Assembly (NCBI GenBank): GCA_947494975.1
Contig: CANLXA010000004.1
Coordinates: 124,001-188,000 of the forward strand
Length of the DNA stretch: 64,000 bases
Origin: an uncultured Roseicyclus sp.
GTDB lineage: Bacteria; Pseudomonadota; Alphaproteobacteria; Rhodobacterales; Rhodobacteraceae
Direction of reading: 5' to 3'
The notes under the pieces are model-generated. The model was not told the DNA's origin. It ran no database searches and saw only the letters and a program-made list of their open reading frames with translations. How positions within the stretch are numbered: the stretch's first letter is position 1; every line of letters starts with the position of its first letter. The position numbers and the translations under genes were made by a program. Positions 26,057 to 35,114 of this stretch are shown here, in pieces.

Positions 26057-26594
26057 GTCAAAAACCTGCGGGACGAATCTGTGGGAAAGCTGAGTGGGAA
26101 TCGAAGGACAGACTTTGGCAAGTGGGCGAAGTCTGAGGTTGGCCCGCATGATGGCGCGTTATCGGACAAAACACCAAGCGGTTTTCCCCGGGCGCAGATT
26201 TTGTGTGGAGCGAGATGGGATCACCGTCCCGTGCCGACTTGTTCAACAAGAATCCACAGTTTTTTCTGGAGCGGACGTGTATTAAGATATTGATATATAA
26301 TCATTTCATATCTGTCCCGGATATTCAGAGTCAATCTGGAGAGTCACCATATTGCCAAGTAAAACTGTGGATTAAGGCCGCAGAACTGACTTCTCCGGGA
26401 AATCCACTGCCCTACAAACAACTACAAGAATCTTTCTCTTTTTCTTATTATTAGTTGGCTGATCCGCCCTGAGTTGACTCGCCACGCCAGAGTCCTTAAC
26501 TCCATCCTTGCGATCCGTCCGGATCTGCACCTTCATCTTCATAGAACTGGCCGAACGTCGCGGTGCGTCGTCGGTGTTTGCCTTGGACATCCCC
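26057..26594. other. Putative chromosomal replication origin (oriC) between maf and rho
   Basis: A 538-bp stretch with no credible gene, clearly AT-richer than its surroundings, where transcription diverges (maf group left, rho group right). It holds eight GANTC sites (starts 26075, 26098, 26250, 26328, 26341, 26428, 26476, 26490), an AT-rich block at 26279-26315 suited to unwinding, and DnaA-box-like sequences: TGTGGATTA at 26366-26374 (8 of 9 to TGTGGATAA), and 7 of 9 matches at 26080-26088 and 26250-26258. Caulobacter and many relatives have oriC in the same neighbourhood (maf-aroE-coaE-dnaQ-secB on one side, rho-mnmE-mnmG-rsmG-parAB on the other). Function is inferred. Confidence 0.6.
26251..26373. 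repeat. 13-bp perfect inverted repeat in the putative origin
   Basis: AATCCACAGTTTT at 26251-26263 is the exact reverse complement of AAAACTGTGGATT at 26361-26373, with 97 bp between. Each arm includes a DnaA-box-like core (TGTGGATT), and the AT-rich block lies between them. This would place two oppositely oriented DnaA-like sites around a potential unwinding element. Confidence 0.75.
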
Positions 26595-27866
26595 ATGACA
26601 ATTGAAACGCTGGGTCTAGCAGACCTGAAAGCGAAATCTCCCAAAGATCTTCTTGCGATGGCGGAAGAGCTTGAGATCGAGAACGCCTCAACCATGCGCA
26701 AAGGCGACATGATGTTCGAGATCCTGCGCGAGCGGGCGGATGAGGGTTGGGAGATATCCGGTGATGGTGTGCTGGAGGTTCTCCAGGACGGGTTTGGTTT
26801 TTTGCGAAGCCCGGAGGCGAATTACCTTCCGGGTCCTGATGATATCTATGTCTCACCCGACATGATCCGCCAGCACTCGCTGCGGACCGGAGATACGGTT
26901 GAGGGGGTGATTAACGCCCCGCGTGAAAACGAGCGCTATTTCTGCCTTGTGAAGGTGGCGCAGATCAACTTCGAGGATCCTCAGAGTGCACGCCATAAGG
27001 TGGCTTTTGACAACCTCACACCGCTCTACCCCGATGAACGCCTGAACATGGAGATCGAGGATCCCACCATCAAGGATCGCTCAGCCCGGATCATCGACCT
27101 GGTTTCGCCTATCGGGAAAGGACAGCGGAGCTTGATCGTGGCGCCGCCGCGGACCGGTAAGACGGTTCTTTTGCAAAATATTGCGCATTCAATCGAGACC
27201 AATCACCCGGAATGTTATCTGATCGTTCTGTTGATCGATGAACGGCCGGAAGAGGTCACGGACATGCAGCGGTCGGTGAAGGGGGAAGTGATCTCTTCGA
27301 CCTTCGATGAGCCCGCGACGCGGCACGTTGCGGTGTCGGAAATGGTGATCGAGAAAGCGAAACGCTTGGTGGAGCACAAGCGGGACGTCGTGATCTTGCT
27401 CGATTCCATCACGCGTCTTGGTCGGGCATTCAACACGGTGGTGCCATCGTCGGGTAAAGTTCTGACCGGTGGTGTGGACGCAAACGCCCTGCAACGGCCA
27501 AAGCGGTTCTTCGGCGCAGCCCGGAACATCGAAGAGGGCGGATCCCTGACCATCATTGCGACGGCACTGATCGATACCGGCAGCCGCATGGACGAGGTGA
27601 TCTTCGAAGAATTCAAAGGCACGGGTAACAGCGAAATTGTTCTGGATCGGAAGATTGCGGACAAGCGTGTCTATCCGGCCATGGATATTTTGAAGTCCGG
27701 CACGCGGAAGGAAGACCTGCTGGTCGACAAGGGCGATTTGCAGAAGACGTTCGTATTGCGGCGAATTCTGAACCCGATGGGGACGACGGATGCGATCGAG
27801 TTCCTGATCTCCAAGCTGAAGCAGACGAAGACGAATGCGGAATTCTTCGATTCGATGAACACCTGA
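26595..27866 (+). CDS. rho: Transcription termination factor Rho
   Basis: Rho is the hexameric RNA-dependent helicase-ATPase that ends transcription. The protein of 423 residues begins [20 protein letters not shown], with the N-terminal Rho domain, the RNA-binding cold-shock fold ([20 protein letters not shown]), Walker [12 protein letters not shown], Walker [12 protein letters not shown] and the Q-loop segment [20 protein letters not shown]. The ATG at 26595 is chosen from the family N-terminus; the in-frame start at 26508 adds residues without similarity. The long leader overlaps the putative origin. Confidence 0.96.
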   Translation: MTIETLGLADLKAKSPKDLLAMAEELEIENASTMRKGDMMFEILRERADEGWEISGDGVLEVLQDGFGFLRSPEANYLPGPDDIYVSPDMIRQHSLRTGDTVEGVINAPRENERYFCLVKVAQINFEDPQSARHKVAFDNLTPLYPDERLNMEIEDPTIKDRSARIIDLVSPIGKGQRSLIVAPPRTGKTVLLQNIAHSIETNHPECYLIVLLIDERPEEVTDMQRSVKGEVISSTFDEPATRHVAVSEMVIEKAKRLVEHKRDVVILLDSITRLGRAFNTVVPSSGKVLTGGVDANALQRPKRFFGAARNIEEGGSLTIIATALIDTGSRMDEVIFEEFKGTGNSEIVLDRKIADKRVYPAMDILKSGTRKEDLLVDKGDLQKTFVLRRILNPMGTTDAIEFLISKLKQTKTNAEFFDSMNT

Positions 27867-27879
27867 ACCGGGCCTTGTG

Positions 27880-29160
27880 ATGCATACGATTTTCGCCCAG
27901 GCCACTGCCCGGGGGAAAGCGGGCGTTGCAATCATCCGGATCTCCGGACCTGATGCGGTGAGTGTCGGGCGTGCCCTTGCTGGTAATTTGCCCGACGCCG
28001 GGAAGTCAGCATTGCGGTTGCTGCGTGACCAATCGGGAATGATCCTGGATCAGGCGCTTGTGTTGTTTTTCGAAGGTCCGGCCAGCTTCACCGGTGAAGA
28101 CGTGGTTGAGCTGCAGCTCCATGGAAGCGTCGCGATCACAAAGGCGGTTGAGGCTGCCATTCGTGCCGCAGGCTTGGCCCGGATGGCGGAAGCCGGAGAG
28201 TTCACGCAGCGTGCACTGCTCAATGACAGGCTGGACCTGGCGCAAGTAGAAGGTCTTGGTGACCTGATCGAAGCGGAAACCGAAGCGCAGCGGCAACAGG
28301 CTTTCGCGGTATTTTCCGGCGCGGTTTCAGAGAAAACCGAACGCTGGCGCGCGGATTTGTTGCGTGCAGCCGCGCTGCTAGAAGCGTCGATCGATTTCGT
28401 GGATGAAGATGTTCCCGTTGATGTGGTGCCGGAGGTGAAGGCACTGTTTCATCGTGTGGATTTTGAATTGGGTGAAGAGATCCAGGGCTCGCATGTTGCT
28501 GAACGGGTTCGAAACGGGTTTGAAGTGGCGATACTCGGCGCGCCAAACGCCGGAAAATCTACGTTAATCAACGCCTTAGCTGGTCGCGACATCGCGATCA
28601 CCTCTGAAGTGGCGGGAACAACGCGTGATGTGATCGAGGCGCGGCTTGATGTCGAGGGTCTTCCAGTCACGTTCCTGGATACGGCGGGTCTGAGGACGAC
28701 AGATGATCGTATCGAGCGGGTTGGAGTAGAGCGAGCTATTGAGCGGGCGTTGGGTGCTGACCTGCGGATACTTTTGGAAACGCCTGATTGGATCCCGCCA
28801 AGCGCGCTGATCGACCGGATTGACGTTGCATTCCGTGCTAAGGCCGACCTTTTTGGAGGTGATGGGGTTTCGGGGGCGACGGGGCAGGGTATCGACGATC
28901 TTCTTGCATTTGTAGCTGATACGCTAGCTGATCGGATGAGTTCGATCAGGACGGTTGTATCGGATCGCCAGCGAGAGGGTCTGGTTCGGGCGCGGGCTGA
29001 TCTGATCCTCGCAAGAGATTTGCTCAATCGTGAAGCAGAGCTAGAGATCGTCGCGGAGCATGCCCGATTAGCGACGGGGTCGCTTGACTCGATGATCGGA
29101 CGTGTGGATGTAGAGGACGTTCTCGGAGAGATCTTTTCTCGGTTTTGTATCGGCAAATAG
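27880..29160 (+). CDS. mnmE: tRNA modification GTPase MnmE
   Basis: With MnmG it forms the 5-carboxymethylaminomethyl group on wobble uridine 34. The product of 426 residues has the folate-binding N-terminal domain ([24 protein letters not shown]), a helical domain, the inserted G domain with [14 protein letters not shown], the EVAGTTRD switch and [10 protein letters not shown], and the C-terminal CIGK with the catalytic cysteine. The G4 guanine-specificity motif reads AKAD rather than NKxD, and the stretch before it is short, so the G domain looks slightly reduced. It follows rho by 13 bp. Confidence 0.95.
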   Translation: MHTIFAQATARGKAGVAIIRISGPDAVSVGRALAGNLPDAGKSALRLLRDQSGMILDQALVLFFEGPASFTGEDVVELQLHGSVAITKAVEAAIRAAGLARMAEAGEFTQRALLNDRLDLAQVEGLGDLIEAETEAQRQQAFAVFSGAVSEKTERWRADLLRAAALLEASIDFVDEDVPVDVVPEVKALFHRVDFELGEEIQGSHVAERVRNGFEVAILGAPNAGKSTLINALAGRDIAITSEVAGTTRDVIEARLDVEGLPVTFLDTAGLRTTDDRIERVGVERAIERALGADLRILLETPDWIPPSALIDRIDVAFRAKADLFGGDGVSGATGQGIDDLLAFVADTLADRMSSIRTVVSDRQREGLVRARADLILARDLLNREAELEIVAEHARLATGSLDSMIGRVDVEDVLGEIFSRFCIGK

Positions 29161-29163
29161 GAG

Positions 29164-29179
29164 TGTTTCACGTGAAACA
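29164..29179. promoter_or_regulatory. parS: parS centromere site 1
   Basis: A perfect 16-bp TGTTTCACGTGAAACA palindrome, identical to the bacterial parS consensus bound by ParB. It covers the GTG start of mnmG, between the mnmE stop and the mnmG coding region, about 3 kb from parB and 2.7 kb from the putative origin. Confidence 0.95.
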
Positions 29180-31037
29180 TTCAGACTTTGATGTCGTGGT
29201 TGTTGGTGGTGGCCATGCGGGCGTGGAGGCGGCTGATGCAGCATGCCGTGCTGGCGCCCGGACGGCACTCGTCACGCTGAGAAAGTCGGATCTGGGCGTC
29301 ATGTCATGCAATCCGGCGATTGGTGGCCTTGGAAAGGGTCACCTTGTCCGTGAAATTGATGCGCTTGGCGGCGTCATGGCCCAGGCAGCGGATGCGTCCG
29401 GAATACAGTATCGTCTGCTTAACCGGAAAAAGGGCGCCGCCGTCCAAGGCCCACGCACGCAATCTGATCGGGCGCTTTACCGGAAAGCGATCCAAGACCG
29501 CGTGGCGACCGTTCCCAATCTCACAATTGTCGAAGGTGAAGTCGCCGATCTGCTGGACAGCAGTGGACACGTCGCGGGTGTTCGGTTGTCAGATGACAGT
29601 GAAATTCGTAGCCATACAGTCGTGCTGACGACCGGCACCTTTCTTCGCGGAGTCATCCATATCGGGGACCGTAGGATCGCCGGCGGTCGAATTGGAGCGC
29701 AGCCATCGCAGCTTTTGGCTGATCGAATGATGGCTATGGATTTACCCCTTGGCCGGCTGAAAACCGGTACGCCGCCCAGATTGTCCGCCGCATCGATCAA
29801 CTGGGACGGTCTTGAACGACAGCCTGCCGATGACGATCCCACTTTTTTTTCGTTCCTGACGACGCATGTTCAAGCGAAGCAAATTTCCTGTGGGATCACC
29901 CATACGAATGCGGCCACGCACGAGATTATCTCGAAAAACCTGCATCGCTCTGCGATGTATGGCGGTCATATTGAGGGTGTAGGCCCACGATATTGCCCAT
30001 CTATCGAGGACAAGATCGTGCGGTTTGCGGATAAGTCCTCGCATCAGATCTTCCTCGAGCCAGAGAGTCTGACGTCTGACGTCATTTATCCAAACGGAAT
30101 TTCGACATCGTTACCCGAGGATATCCAGACCCTTTACGTGCACAGCATTGCAGGCTTGGAAGCGGCCAAGATCCTGCAGCCCGGCTACGCCATAGAATAT
30201 GACTACATTGATCCGACATCGCTGAAGGATACACTGGAGCTCCAGAACAAAGCTGGATTGTTCTTGGCCGGGCAGATCAACGGCACGACCGGATATGAAG
30301 AGGCGGCAGCACAAGGCCTGGTTGCCGGCCTGAATGCCGCTCAGCTCGCATTGAACAAGGATCCGGTCCGCTTCTCACGGCGGGAAAGCTACATCGGCGT
30401 CTTGATTGATGATCTTGTGACGCGCGGAGTCACCGAGCCCTATCGTATGTTTACCTCCAGGGCGGAGTATCGGCTGTCGCTGCGGGCGGACAACGCTGAT
30501 CAAAGGCTGACACCGAAGGGTATTTCTCTCGGAATCATATCCGGTGGGCGAGCGGAGGCATTTGAGCAGAAAATGGAACGGCTGAGTAAGGCGCGCACCG
30601 CTATTGAAGGTGTCGTGTTATCTCCGCGTGACGCGGTCAAGGCGGGCCTCCCGGTGAATCAGGATGGTAAGAAGCGAACTGGAATGGAGCTGTTGGCGTT
30701 TCCGGATATCTCCGTCGCGGATCTTTTGCCGCTTTGTCCTGACATCGCGGACTTTGACTCGGTGATCAAGAAACAGGTTGAGATTGAAGCAACCTACGCC
30801 ACCTATATTCAGCGCCAAAACCGGGACGCCGTGGCCCTGCAAAGGGATGAAGCTAAGCAGATCCCCACTGACTTCCCATACGATGCCGTTGTAGGCCTGT
30901 CCAATGAGCTGAGAGCAAAACTAATGCGGATCCGTCCTGGATCGATTGGGCAAGCCAGCCGTATTGATGGAATGACACCGGCGGGTCTCGCTCTCATCCT
31001 GACCAAGTTGCGTATTAATGAGCGGAACTCGGCGTGA
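29172..31037 (+). CDS. mnmG: tRNA uridine 5-carboxymethylaminomethyl modification enzyme MnmG
   Basis: MnmG (GidA) is the FAD/NADH-dependent partner of MnmE. 621 residues begin [20 protein letters not shown] with the FAD-binding GGGHAG motif, then [43 protein letters not shown] and [14 protein letters not shown], and [19 protein letters not shown] place the start at the GTG at 29172, eight bases after GGAG, which lies inside the parS palindrome; upstream in-frame starts overlap mnmE. The 3' end overlaps the rsmG start (GTGA). Confidence 0.95.
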   Translation: MKHSDFDVVVVGGGHAGVEAADAACRAGARTALVTLRKSDLGVMSCNPAIGGLGKGHLVREIDALGGVMAQAADASGIQYRLLNRKKGAAVQGPRTQSDRALYRKAIQDRVATVPNLTIVEGEVADLLDSSGHVAGVRLSDDSEIRSHTVVLTTGTFLRGVIHIGDRRIAGGRIGAQPSQLLADRMMAMDLPLGRLKTGTPPRLSAASINWDGLERQPADDDPTFFSFLTTHVQAKQISCGITHTNAATHEIISKNLHRSAMYGGHIEGVGPRYCPSIEDKIVRFADKSSHQIFLEPESLTSDVIYPNGISTSLPEDIQTLYVHSIAGLEAAKILQPGYAIEYDYIDPTSLKDTLELQNKAGLFLAGQINGTTGYEEAAAQGLVAGLNAAQLALNKDPVRFSRRESYIGVLIDDLVTRGVTEPYRMFTSRAEYRLSLRADNADQRLTPKGISLGIISGGRAEAFEQKMERLSKARTAIEGVVLSPRDAVKAGLPVNQDGKKRTGMELLAFPDISVADLLPLCPDIADFDSVIKKQVEIEATYATYIQRQNRDAVALQRDEAKQIPTDFPYDAVVGLSNELRAKLMRIRPGSIGQASRIDGMTPAGLALILTKLRINERNSA

Positions 31038-31669
31038 TCGTCGAGGATGGGCATGCGTGGCTTGAGGAACGTGTTTCACGTGAAACAATGGAGCGGCTGG
31101 AGATCTTCCATGACCTTCTCCTGAAGTGGCAAAAAACCATCAATCTGGTCGCGCCATCCACAATGGCGACGGGCTGGGAGCGCCATTTTGTTGATAGCGC
31201 GCAGCTTTGGGATCTGTCCCGTAAGAAAGTAGATCGTTGGCTGGATTTGGGCTCGGGCGGCGGGTTTCCAGGCCTGGTAATCGCCGCTATTGCCAAGGAA
31301 AAAAGCCCAAATCTGCAGATGACCCTTGTCGAAAGCGATATCAGGAAGTGCAGTTTCATGCGGGAAGCAGCCCGAAAAATGGGCCTGCGTGTCGGCATCT
31401 TGACGCGCCGGATCGAGGATCTCCCACCGCAAGAAGCCGACGTCATCTCCGCGCGCGCTCTGACGTCGTTGGATCGGTTGGTTGAGATGGCCCGACCACA
31501 TCTTGCCAGTGATGGCACCCTCCTATTTCCAAAGGGCGCCTCTTATCAGGCAGAGCTTGAAACCCTTGCGCCGGAATGGCAAAGCTCGACTGAAATACTA
31601 GCGAGTCTGACGGATCCGGCAGCCGCAATTCTGCGGATGAAAGATCCTAATCCGAGTGAGCCCACCTGA
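31034..31669 (+). CDS. rsmG: 16S rRNA (guanine-527 N7) methyltransferase RsmG
   Basis: RsmG (GidB) methylates G527 of 16S rRNA. The 211-residue product has the SAM-binding motif [16 protein letters not shown] near residue 68, then [17 protein letters not shown] and [14 protein letters not shown]. It starts at GTG 31034, overlapping the mnmG stop. Codons for [12 protein letters not shown] contain a second perfect parS site, a placement also known from other bacteria. Confidence 0.95.
   Translation: MIVEDGHAWLEERVSRETMERLEIFHDLLLKWQKTINLVAPSTMATGWERHFVDSAQLWDLSRKKVDRWLDLGSGGGFPGLVIAAIAKEKSPNLQMTLVESDIRKCSFMREAARKMGLRVGILTRRIEDLPPQEADVISARALTSLDRLVEMARPHLASDGTLLFPKGASYQAELETLAPEWQSSTEILASLTDPAAAILRMKDPNPSEPT
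31072..31087. promoter_or_regulatory. parS: parS centromere site 2
   Basis: A second perfect TGTTTCACGTGAAACA palindrome, 1908 bp from the first, inside the 5' coding part of rsmG where it encodes VSRET. Both sites are within 2 kb of parA and parB, defining the chromosomal parABS locus. Confidence 0.95.
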
Positions 31670-31670
31670 C

Positions 31671-32450
31671 ATGCGCATCATTGCGATCACCAACCAAAAA
31701 GGCGGCGTCGGCAAGACGACCACGGCGATCAACTTGGGCGCCACACTGGCATCAATGTCATTCTCGGTTCTGATCGTCGATCTGGATCCGCAGGGAAACG
31801 CGTCAACGGGCCTCGGTATTGAGCCCGCGGCCCGCGAAAAAACGACTTACGATCTCCTTCTGGACGCAGCGGCTCTGGCTGACGTTGCGGTGCCGACGAA
31901 TGTGAAGAACCTGTCGATTGCACCAGCAACGACCGATTTAAGCTCGACGGATGTGGAGCTCAGTCAGCGCGATAATCGCGTTTTCCTCCTGAAGGAGGCG
32001 CTTCAAGTTGAGCAATCGAATTACGACTATGTCCTCATAGATTGCCCACCTTCGCTAAGTTTGCTCACTGTCAACGCACTCGTGGCGGCACATACCGTTC
32101 TTGTCCCGCTTCAAGCTGAGTTTTTTGCGCTGGAGGGTTTGTCTCAGTTGATGCTGACCATTCGTGAAGTCCGCGAAACAGCCAATCCAAGCCTGCGGAT
32201 CGAGGGTGTCGTTCTGACGATGCATGACGCCCGGAACAATCTGAGCCGCCAGGTTGAAGAAGATACGCGGGCTACCCTCGGCGATCTCGTCTTTCAAACC
32301 AAGGTGCCAAGAAATGTGCGTTTGAGCGAAGCTCCATCGTTCGCGCTACCCGTCATCGCATATGATCCGGCGTCGAAAGGCAGCCAGGCATATGTAGATC
32401 TCGCGGAGGAGCTCCTTGAGCGTCATTCGCCTAAACTGGAGGGTGTGTAA
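31671..32450 (+). CDS. parA: Chromosome partitioning ATPase ParA (Soj)
   Basis: ParA is the ATPase that moves ParB-parS complexes. The product of 259 residues starts MRIIAITNQKGGVGKTTTAI with the deviant Walker A motif, then VDLDPQGNASTGLG, DYVLIDCPPSLSLLTVNAL and PLQAEFFALEGLSQL. No long N-terminal DNA-binding domain is present, so it is the short chromosomal type. A GTG at 31656 would add five residues and overlap rsmG; neither start has a strong Shine-Dalgarno. Its stop overlaps the parB ATG by one base (TAATG). Confidence 0.95.
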   Translation: MRIIAITNQKGGVGKTTTAINLGATLASMSFSVLIVDLDPQGNASTGLGIEPAAREKTTYDLLLDAAALADVAVPTNVKNLSIAPATTDLSSTDVELSQRDNRVFLLKEALQVEQSNYDYVLIDCPPSLSLLTVNALVAAHTVLVPLQAEFFALEGLSQLMLTIREVRETANPSLRIEGVVLTMHDARNNLSRQVEEDTRATLGDLVFQTKVPRNVRLSEAPSFALPVIAYDPASKGSQAYVDLAEELLERHSPKLEGV

Positions 32451-33352
32451 TGGCGCGGAACCCTGAGAAACGTGGTCTTGGGCGCGGCCTGTCCGCTCTG
32501 ATGGCGGATATCGAGCCAGGTAAATCTGGCGAGGCTTCAGCCACGTCTACCGATAATCAATCTCGTGCGGAGCGGTTCATCCCCATCGATCAGGTGTCCG
32601 CGAACCCTGATCAGCCTCGCCGTAGCTTTGCGCCTGAGGCGTTGGATGATCTTGCGGCATCAATCCGCGAGAAAGGCATTATCCAACCGCTGATCCTGAG
32701 GGTCGATCCGGCGGATTCGTCTCGCTATCAGATCGTTGCGGGTGAGCGTCGGTGGCGTGCGGCGCAAATGGCGCAGCTGCACGAAATCCCCGCCATTGTC
32801 CGCGATCTGGACGATACCGAAGTCCTTGAAGTTGCCATTATCGAGAACATCCAACGCGCCGACCTGAACGCGATAGAAGAGGCGCGAGGCTACAGACAAT
32901 TGATGGAGCGGTTCGGCCATACGCAGCAGCAGCTATCCCAAGCCATGGGTAAAAGCCGCAGCCATTTGGCGAACACCATGCGTTTGCTGCAATTGCCTGA
33001 CGAAATTCAGACCCTGGTTGCGGACGGCCATTTGTCATCGGGTCATGCCCGGGCTCTGATTACCGCGGATGATCCCATCGCCCTGGCTCGACGTGCCGTG
33101 TCGCAGGGTCTTTCGGTGCGGGAGATCGAGAAGGCCGCAAAATCCAAACAGGGTGCGACGTCCAAAGGCCGCACGCATCGAAAACCAGAGAAAGACGCGG
33201 ATACGCGGGTATTGGAAAGCGACCTGTCCGCAATCCTGGGAATGGCCGTCATCATTGACCATGATCAGGCATCTGGTGGTGGAAAATTAACAATAAAATA
33301 CAAAGACTTAGGACAACTAGATGACCTGATGCGCATTCTCAACACGCCCTGA
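32450..33352 (+). CDS. parB: Chromosome partitioning protein ParB
   Basis: ParB binds parS and spreads by a CTP-dependent clamp. 300 residues: a basic N-terminus RGLGRGLSALMAD that contacts ParA, the CTP-binding segment with IIQPLILRV and GERRWRAAQMA, ENIQRADLNAIEEARGYRQL, the helix-turn-helix region QQQLSQAMGKSRSHLANTMR, and a C-terminal dimerisation domain (GGKLTIKYKDLGQLDDLMRI). Its cognate parS sites are 1.4-3.3 kb upstream. Confidence 0.96.
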   Translation: MARNPEKRGLGRGLSALMADIEPGKSGEASATSTDNQSRAERFIPIDQVSANPDQPRRSFAPEALDDLAASIREKGIIQPLILRVDPADSSRYQIVAGERRWRAAQMAQLHEIPAIVRDLDDTEVLEVAIIENIQRADLNAIEEARGYRQLMERFGHTQQQLSQAMGKSRSHLANTMRLLQLPDEIQTLVADGHLSSGHARALITADDPIALARRAVSQGLSVREIEKAAKSKQGATSKGRTHRKPEKDADTRVLESDLSAILGMAVIIDHDQASGGGKLTIKYKDLGQLDDLMRILNTP

Positions 33353-33355
33353 TCT

Positions 33356-34510
33356 TCACGCCAGCAGATCCCGCAAGATCCCGTTCAGAACCGGACGCCC
33401 GGTTGGAGTGGCGCTAAGTCGCCGCCCTGAGCATTCGACCAGGCCCAATTCCATTAAATCCGTGATCCGCTGTGTTGATAGCCTTTGTCCGGCTAACGCG
33501 TGAAAGCGCGCCAGATCTGTGCCCTCGGACAGGCGCAGCGACATCATCAGGTATTCTTCCGCTCGCTCCAGATTACCGAGTTCAAACCGGGCGGACTCAC
33601 CGCTAGCGGTCTCTGCCACGGCTTTCAGCCAAGTGTTGGGCTGCAAATGCGTTTCCGTGGCATGGCGCCGCCCGTCGAATGTAAGCCGTCCGTGCGCTCC
33701 CGGGCCGATGCCCACATAATCGCCGCCTCGCCAGTAAATCAGGTTGTGCCGCGATGCTGCCATGTCTTTCGCATGGTTGGAAATCTCATAGGCCGGCAGG
33801 CCCGCCGCCGCGCACAAATGCTGCGTGAGGGCATACATATCTGCCCCCAAATCGTCATCGGGCAATCCACGCAAACCGCCTTTGGCGCGGCGCGCGGCAA
33901 AGGGTGTGCCCGGCTCGATCGTTAACTGGTAGAGCGACAGATGGTCGACACCCAGAGAGAGCGCTCTGGTCAATTCCGACGACCAATCCGCCAAAGTCTG
34001 ATCTTGGCGCGCGTAGATCAGATCGAAACTGACTCGTTCAAAGCAGGACTGCGCCACCTCGACCGCGCGAAACGCCTCCGATGCCGAATGCAGACGCCCC
34101 AGGCGGCGCAAGTCGTCGTCGTTCAGCGCCTGCACCCCGATCGACACCCGGTTTACGCCAGCCTCTCGAAATCCCTGAAACCGCGCCGTTTCCACCGATG
34201 ACGGGTTTGCCTCAAGTGTCACTTCCAGATCGTTGGCCACGGGCCAATGGGATCGAACGGACCTCAGGACCGCTTTCACGGTCTCCGGCGCCATCAAGGA
34301 TGGCGTGCCTCCGCCAAAGAAGACGCTGTTCAACGTGCGCCCGGGCGTTTCCGCGGCTGCGCGATCAAGTTCTTGCAGATAGGCGCTCAACCACGCGTCC
34401 TGATCGATCGATGCCGCCACGTGGCTGTTGAAATCGCAGTAGGGGCATTTGGCTTCGCAGAACGGCCAATGAATGTAGAGGCCAAAGCCCCCCGCCATCC
34501 AATCATCCAT
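33356..34510 (-). CDS. hemW: Radical SAM protein HemW (HemN-like)
   Basis: HemW is a radical SAM, haem-binding protein proposed to act as a haem chaperone; older annotations call it coproporphyrinogen III oxidase-like. The 384-residue product has the CxxxCxxC iron-sulfur motif CEAKCPYC near residue 20, FFGGGTPSLM, EANPSSVE, NRVSIGVQALND and DLIYARQDQT. The ATG at 34510 overlaps the rdgB stop by 8 bp. The N-terminal motif is short, as in HemW rather than in true HemN. Confidence 0.9.
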   Translation of the reverse strand: MDDWMAGGFGLYIHWPFCEAKCPYCDFNSHVAASIDQDAWLSAYLQELDRAAAETPGRTLNSVFFGGGTPSLMAPETVKAVLRSVRSHWPVANDLEVTLEANPSSVETARFQGFREAGVNRVSIGVQALNDDDLRRLGRLHSASEAFRAVEVAQSCFERVSFDLIYARQDQTLADWSSELTRALSLGVDHLSLYQLTIEPGTPFAARRAKGGLRGLPDDDLGADMYALTQHLCAAAGLPAYEISNHAKDMAASRHNLIYWRGGDYVGIGPGAHGRLTFDGRRHATETHLQPNTWLKAVAETASGESARFELGNLERAEEYLMMSLRLSEGTDLARFHALAGQRLSTQRITDLMELGLVECSGRRLSATPTGRPVLNGILRDLLA

Positions 34511-35114
34511 CGCCGAAAATCTGGACAAGCTGCGCGACGGCGGCGGCGCGGTGGCTGATCTTGTTCTTCTCCCACCGGTCCATTTCGCCGAAGGTAATGT
34601 CATACCCGTCGGGCTGAAAGATCGGGTCATATCCATGGCCCTGATCACCTCGCATCGGCCAAACAACCTGGCCATTCATAACGCCGGGAAAGACTTCATC
34701 ATGCCCGTCGGGCCAGGCCAGGACGAGGGTGCAGCAAAATCGTGCGATGCGCGGATGCGGGGCACCACGGGCTTCCAGTTCGTCATGGGTGCGTCGCATG
34801 GCCAGCTCGAAATCCCGACCCGTCGGGGTCTCGGCCCAATCGGCGGTATAGACACCGGGCGCGCCATCCAAGGCGTCGATCTCGATCCCGCTATCATCGC
34901 TCAGCGCGGGCAGGCCGGTTGCTAACGCGGCAGCGTGGGCCTTGATTCGGGCGTTTTCAACGAACGTCGTGCCGGTTTCTTCCGGCTCGGGCAGGTTGTG
35001 ATCCTTGGCACCGCTGATCGCTATACCCAAAGGCTCGAGCAAATGACGCATTTCGTCCAGCTTGCCCTGATTATGTGTTGCAACTAGCAAGTGATCCCCG
35101 GTGAAGTGCCGCAT
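34503..35114 (-). CDS. rdgB: XTP/dITP diphosphatase (RdgB/HAM1)
   Basis: Removes inosine and xanthosine triphosphates from the nucleotide pool. The product of 203 residues has LVATHNQGKLDEMR, GTTFVENARIKAHAAA, SDDSGIEIDALDGAPGVYTA and GHGYDPIFQPDG, the canonical HAM1 motifs. It sits between rph (one-base overlap) and hemW (8-bp overlap) in the common rph-rdgB-hemW operon. Confidence 0.96.
   Translation of the reverse strand: MRHFTGDHLLVATHNQGKLDEMRHLLEPLGIAISGAKDHNLPEPEETGTTFVENARIKAHAAALATGLPALSDDSGIEIDALDGAPGVYTADWAETPTGRDFELAMRRTHDELEARGAPHPRIARFCCTLVLAWPDGHDEVFPGVMNGQVVWPMRGDQGHGYDPIFQPDGYDITFGEMDRWEKNKISHRAAAVAQLVQIFGDG

Noticed and set aside
26203-26454. Short frames of 60-83 codons inside the maf-rho gap
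   Set aside because: AT-rich, low-complexity translations with no family pattern or good ribosome binding site, within the putative origin.
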